Assembly (NCBI RefSeq): GCF_900091435.1
Contig: NZ_FMCS01000002.1
Coordinates: forward strand, 434,001-498,000
DNA: 64,000 nucleotides
Reading direction: 5' to 3'
Source of the DNA: Micromonospora chaiyaphumensis
GTDB lineage: Bacteria > Actinomycetota > Actinomycetes > Mycobacteriales > Micromonosporaceae
Made by a program: the position numbers and the translations under genes. This document shows, in pieces, positions 62,909 to 64,000 of the stretch. Below the pieces are notes generated by a model. That model worked only from the letters and a program-made list of their open reading frames with translations. It was not told the DNA's origin and searched no databases. How positions within the stretch are numbered: position 1 is the stretch's first letter; the number at the start of each line of letters is the position of its first letter.

Positions 62909-64000
62909 ATACACCCAGCGCTACGAGCACGTCAGCCACAAGGAGCTCTACCAGGGCGTCAACGCCGGCGACCCGAAGCAGATCGACGGGCTCAGCGCCC
63001 AGTGGACGTCGATGAAGGGCACCCTCGACGACCTCAGCCGGGACCTGACGGGCGACCTCGACGCGCTGCTGAAGACCTGGACGGGCGACGCCGCCCGCGA
63101 GTTCCACCGCCGGCTCAACCTGGTCGCCGACTACTCCGGCAACCTTGCCGAGGGCATGACGGGCATCCGGCAGGGGCTCGACATGATGGCCGGCGAGCTG
63201 CGCACGGCCCAGGCCAAGGCGGAGAGCCCGGAGGAGACCGACGACAACGACAAGCTGCTCTCCGGCGCCGGGAAGGGCTTCCTGGTCGGCGGCCTGCCGG
63301 GCGCGGTGGTCGGCGGCATCGTCGGCCACGAGCAGGACAAGGCCGAGCAGGAGAAGGCGCACCAGCGGATGGTGCAGGTCGTCGCGAAGCTGGCCGAGGG
63401 CTACGACTTCTCGGCCTACGGCCGCATCGTCGTGCCGGAGCCGCCGGATTCGGGGCTCCCGGGTCACGGCGATCCCACGGACCCGACGCTGAAGAGCGGC
63501 CCGTCGGTCGGCACCCCGTCGGCGGGGCCGGGTGTCGGCAGCTTCGGCCCCGCGGCCAACGGCACCGCGACGACCTCGGGCGTGCACCACACCGCCCCGG
63601 GCAGCGGCACCGTGGGCGGCGGCGCGCCGGGCGGTGACACGGCGGGCGGGCAGCCCGGCGCCGGCACCCCGGGCACCATCGGTGCGGGCGGCACGGTCGA
63701 GCCGACCGGCACCTCGCTCGCCGGTGCGGCCCCGCTGACGACGGGCCCGACCACCGGCCTGGCGGGCGGCCCCGGGCTCGGCGGCACCAGCCAGACGCTG
63801 CCGACCGCCGGGGGCGGCGGCTCGCTCTACGGCATGCCCGGCGTGCTGGGTGGCACCGGGTCGCTGGCCAGCTCGGGCGGCGGCTCGGCGACCTCCGGCC
63901 GGGTCGGCGGGATCGGCGCGGAGAGCCGGTCGGCCGCCGGCACCGGCCGCCTCGCCTCCGGCCGCGGCGTGACGATCGAGACGGAGAGCCGCACCACCGG
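62901..64000 (+). CDS. PPE/WXG-like ESX substrate with Gly/Thr-rich tail (3' truncated by window)
   Basis: The frame has no stop before the window edge, giving at least 366 residues. The N-terminal helical domain has WTG at about residue 60 (LLKTWTGDAAREFHRRLNLV), a Gly hairpin (GAGKGFLVGGLPGAVVGGIV) and a second helix with many Glu/Lys (HEQDKAEQEKAHQRMVQVV). From residue 185 it is a long Gly/Thr/Pro/Ala-rich tail, as in PPE-like proteins. GTG 62901 has GGGAGAGG upstream and overlaps the preceding gene by 8 bases. Likely secreted by this ESX system together with that neighbour. Confidence 0.82.
   Translation, partial: MSEYTQRYEHVSHKELYQGVNAGDPKQIDGLSAQWTSMKGTLDDLSRDLTGDLDALLKTWTGDAAREFHRRLNLVADYSGNLAEGMTGIRQGLDMMAGELRTAQAKAESPEETDDNDKLLSGAGKGFLVGGLPGAVVGGIVGHEQDKAEQEKAHQRMVQVVAKLAEGYDFSAYGRIVVPEPPDSGLPGHGDPTDPTLKSGPSVGTPSAGPGVGSFGPAANGTATTSGVHHTAPGSGTVGGGAPGGDTAGGQPGAGTPGTIGAGGTVEPTGTSLAGAAPLTTGPTTGLAGGPGLGGTSQTLPTAGGGGSLYGMPGVLGGTGSLASSGGGSATSGRVGGIGAESRSAAGTGRLASGRGVTIETESRTT

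Overview
The window looks like chromosomal DNA of a high-GC actinobacterium, most likely a member of the Micromonosporaceae such as Micromonospora. The reasons are very strong G/C third-position bias, frequent GTG and TTG starts, GGAGG-type ribosome sites, an actinobacterial type VII (ESX) secretion locus, an actinobacterial c-di-AMP riboswitch and a PopR/ClpP module. I see no insertion sequence, integrase, phage module, CRISPR array or rRNA. One tRNA gene is present, tRNA-Arg(CCT). The genus is inferred from general familiarity, not from a search.

Layout. 1-3.6 kb: tail of a surface protein, then korAB (2-oxoacid:ferredoxin oxidoreductase). 3.6-7.4 kb: azoreductase with a divergent MarR regulator, a K+ channel, and a PopR-like regulator followed by clpP with tandem palindromes between them. 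7.5-15.3 kb: Tat-exported beta-helix protein with a LacI-type operator, HxlR/SDR divergent pair, HAD phosphatase, methyltransferase, two GNAT acetyltransferases, tRNA-Arg and a secreted Pro/Val-rich protein. 15.3-22.4 kb: membrane protein, a three-gene cluster (15-cysteine protein, Tat-exported protein, MauE-like membrane protein), DUF1275 and DUF4331 proteins, an MFS transporter and CorA. 22.5-30.7 kb: a complete kdp operon in the order small ORF-F-A-B-C-D-E. 31-40.7 kb: esterase/PHB depolymerase, Nei-type glycosylase, methyltransferase, RsbW-like kinase, small membrane proteins, DUF3152, DUF2786, a DGPF protein with its ECF sigma factor, a lipoprotein and CsbD. 40.9-46 kb: a copper island (copA, His-rich exported protein, copZ, csoR with three operator palindromes, DUF305 lipoprotein, DUF6153-like protein). 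46.2-49.5 kb: YibE/F transporter, a c-di-AMP riboswitch in front of a secreted cell-wall enzyme, and carbonic anhydrase. 50.1-64 kb: the ESX locus (mycP, two WXG100 genes, accessory membrane proteins, a YbaB-like protein, eccC, eccD, eccE, eccB and an overlapping Esx-like/PPE-like pair, the last running off the window).

How the parts work together. Kdp imports K+ under KdpDE control, and a second K+ route (the RCK channel) lies about 20 kb away. The copper genes form one CsoR-controlled efflux and binding unit. The ESX genes encode a minimal membrane complex (EccB, C, D, E and MycP) plus several small helical substrates. EccA and EspG are not seen here. The best candidates for under-described biology are the cysteine-rich/Tat/MauE cluster, the PopR-ClpP circuit and the accessory ESX genes.
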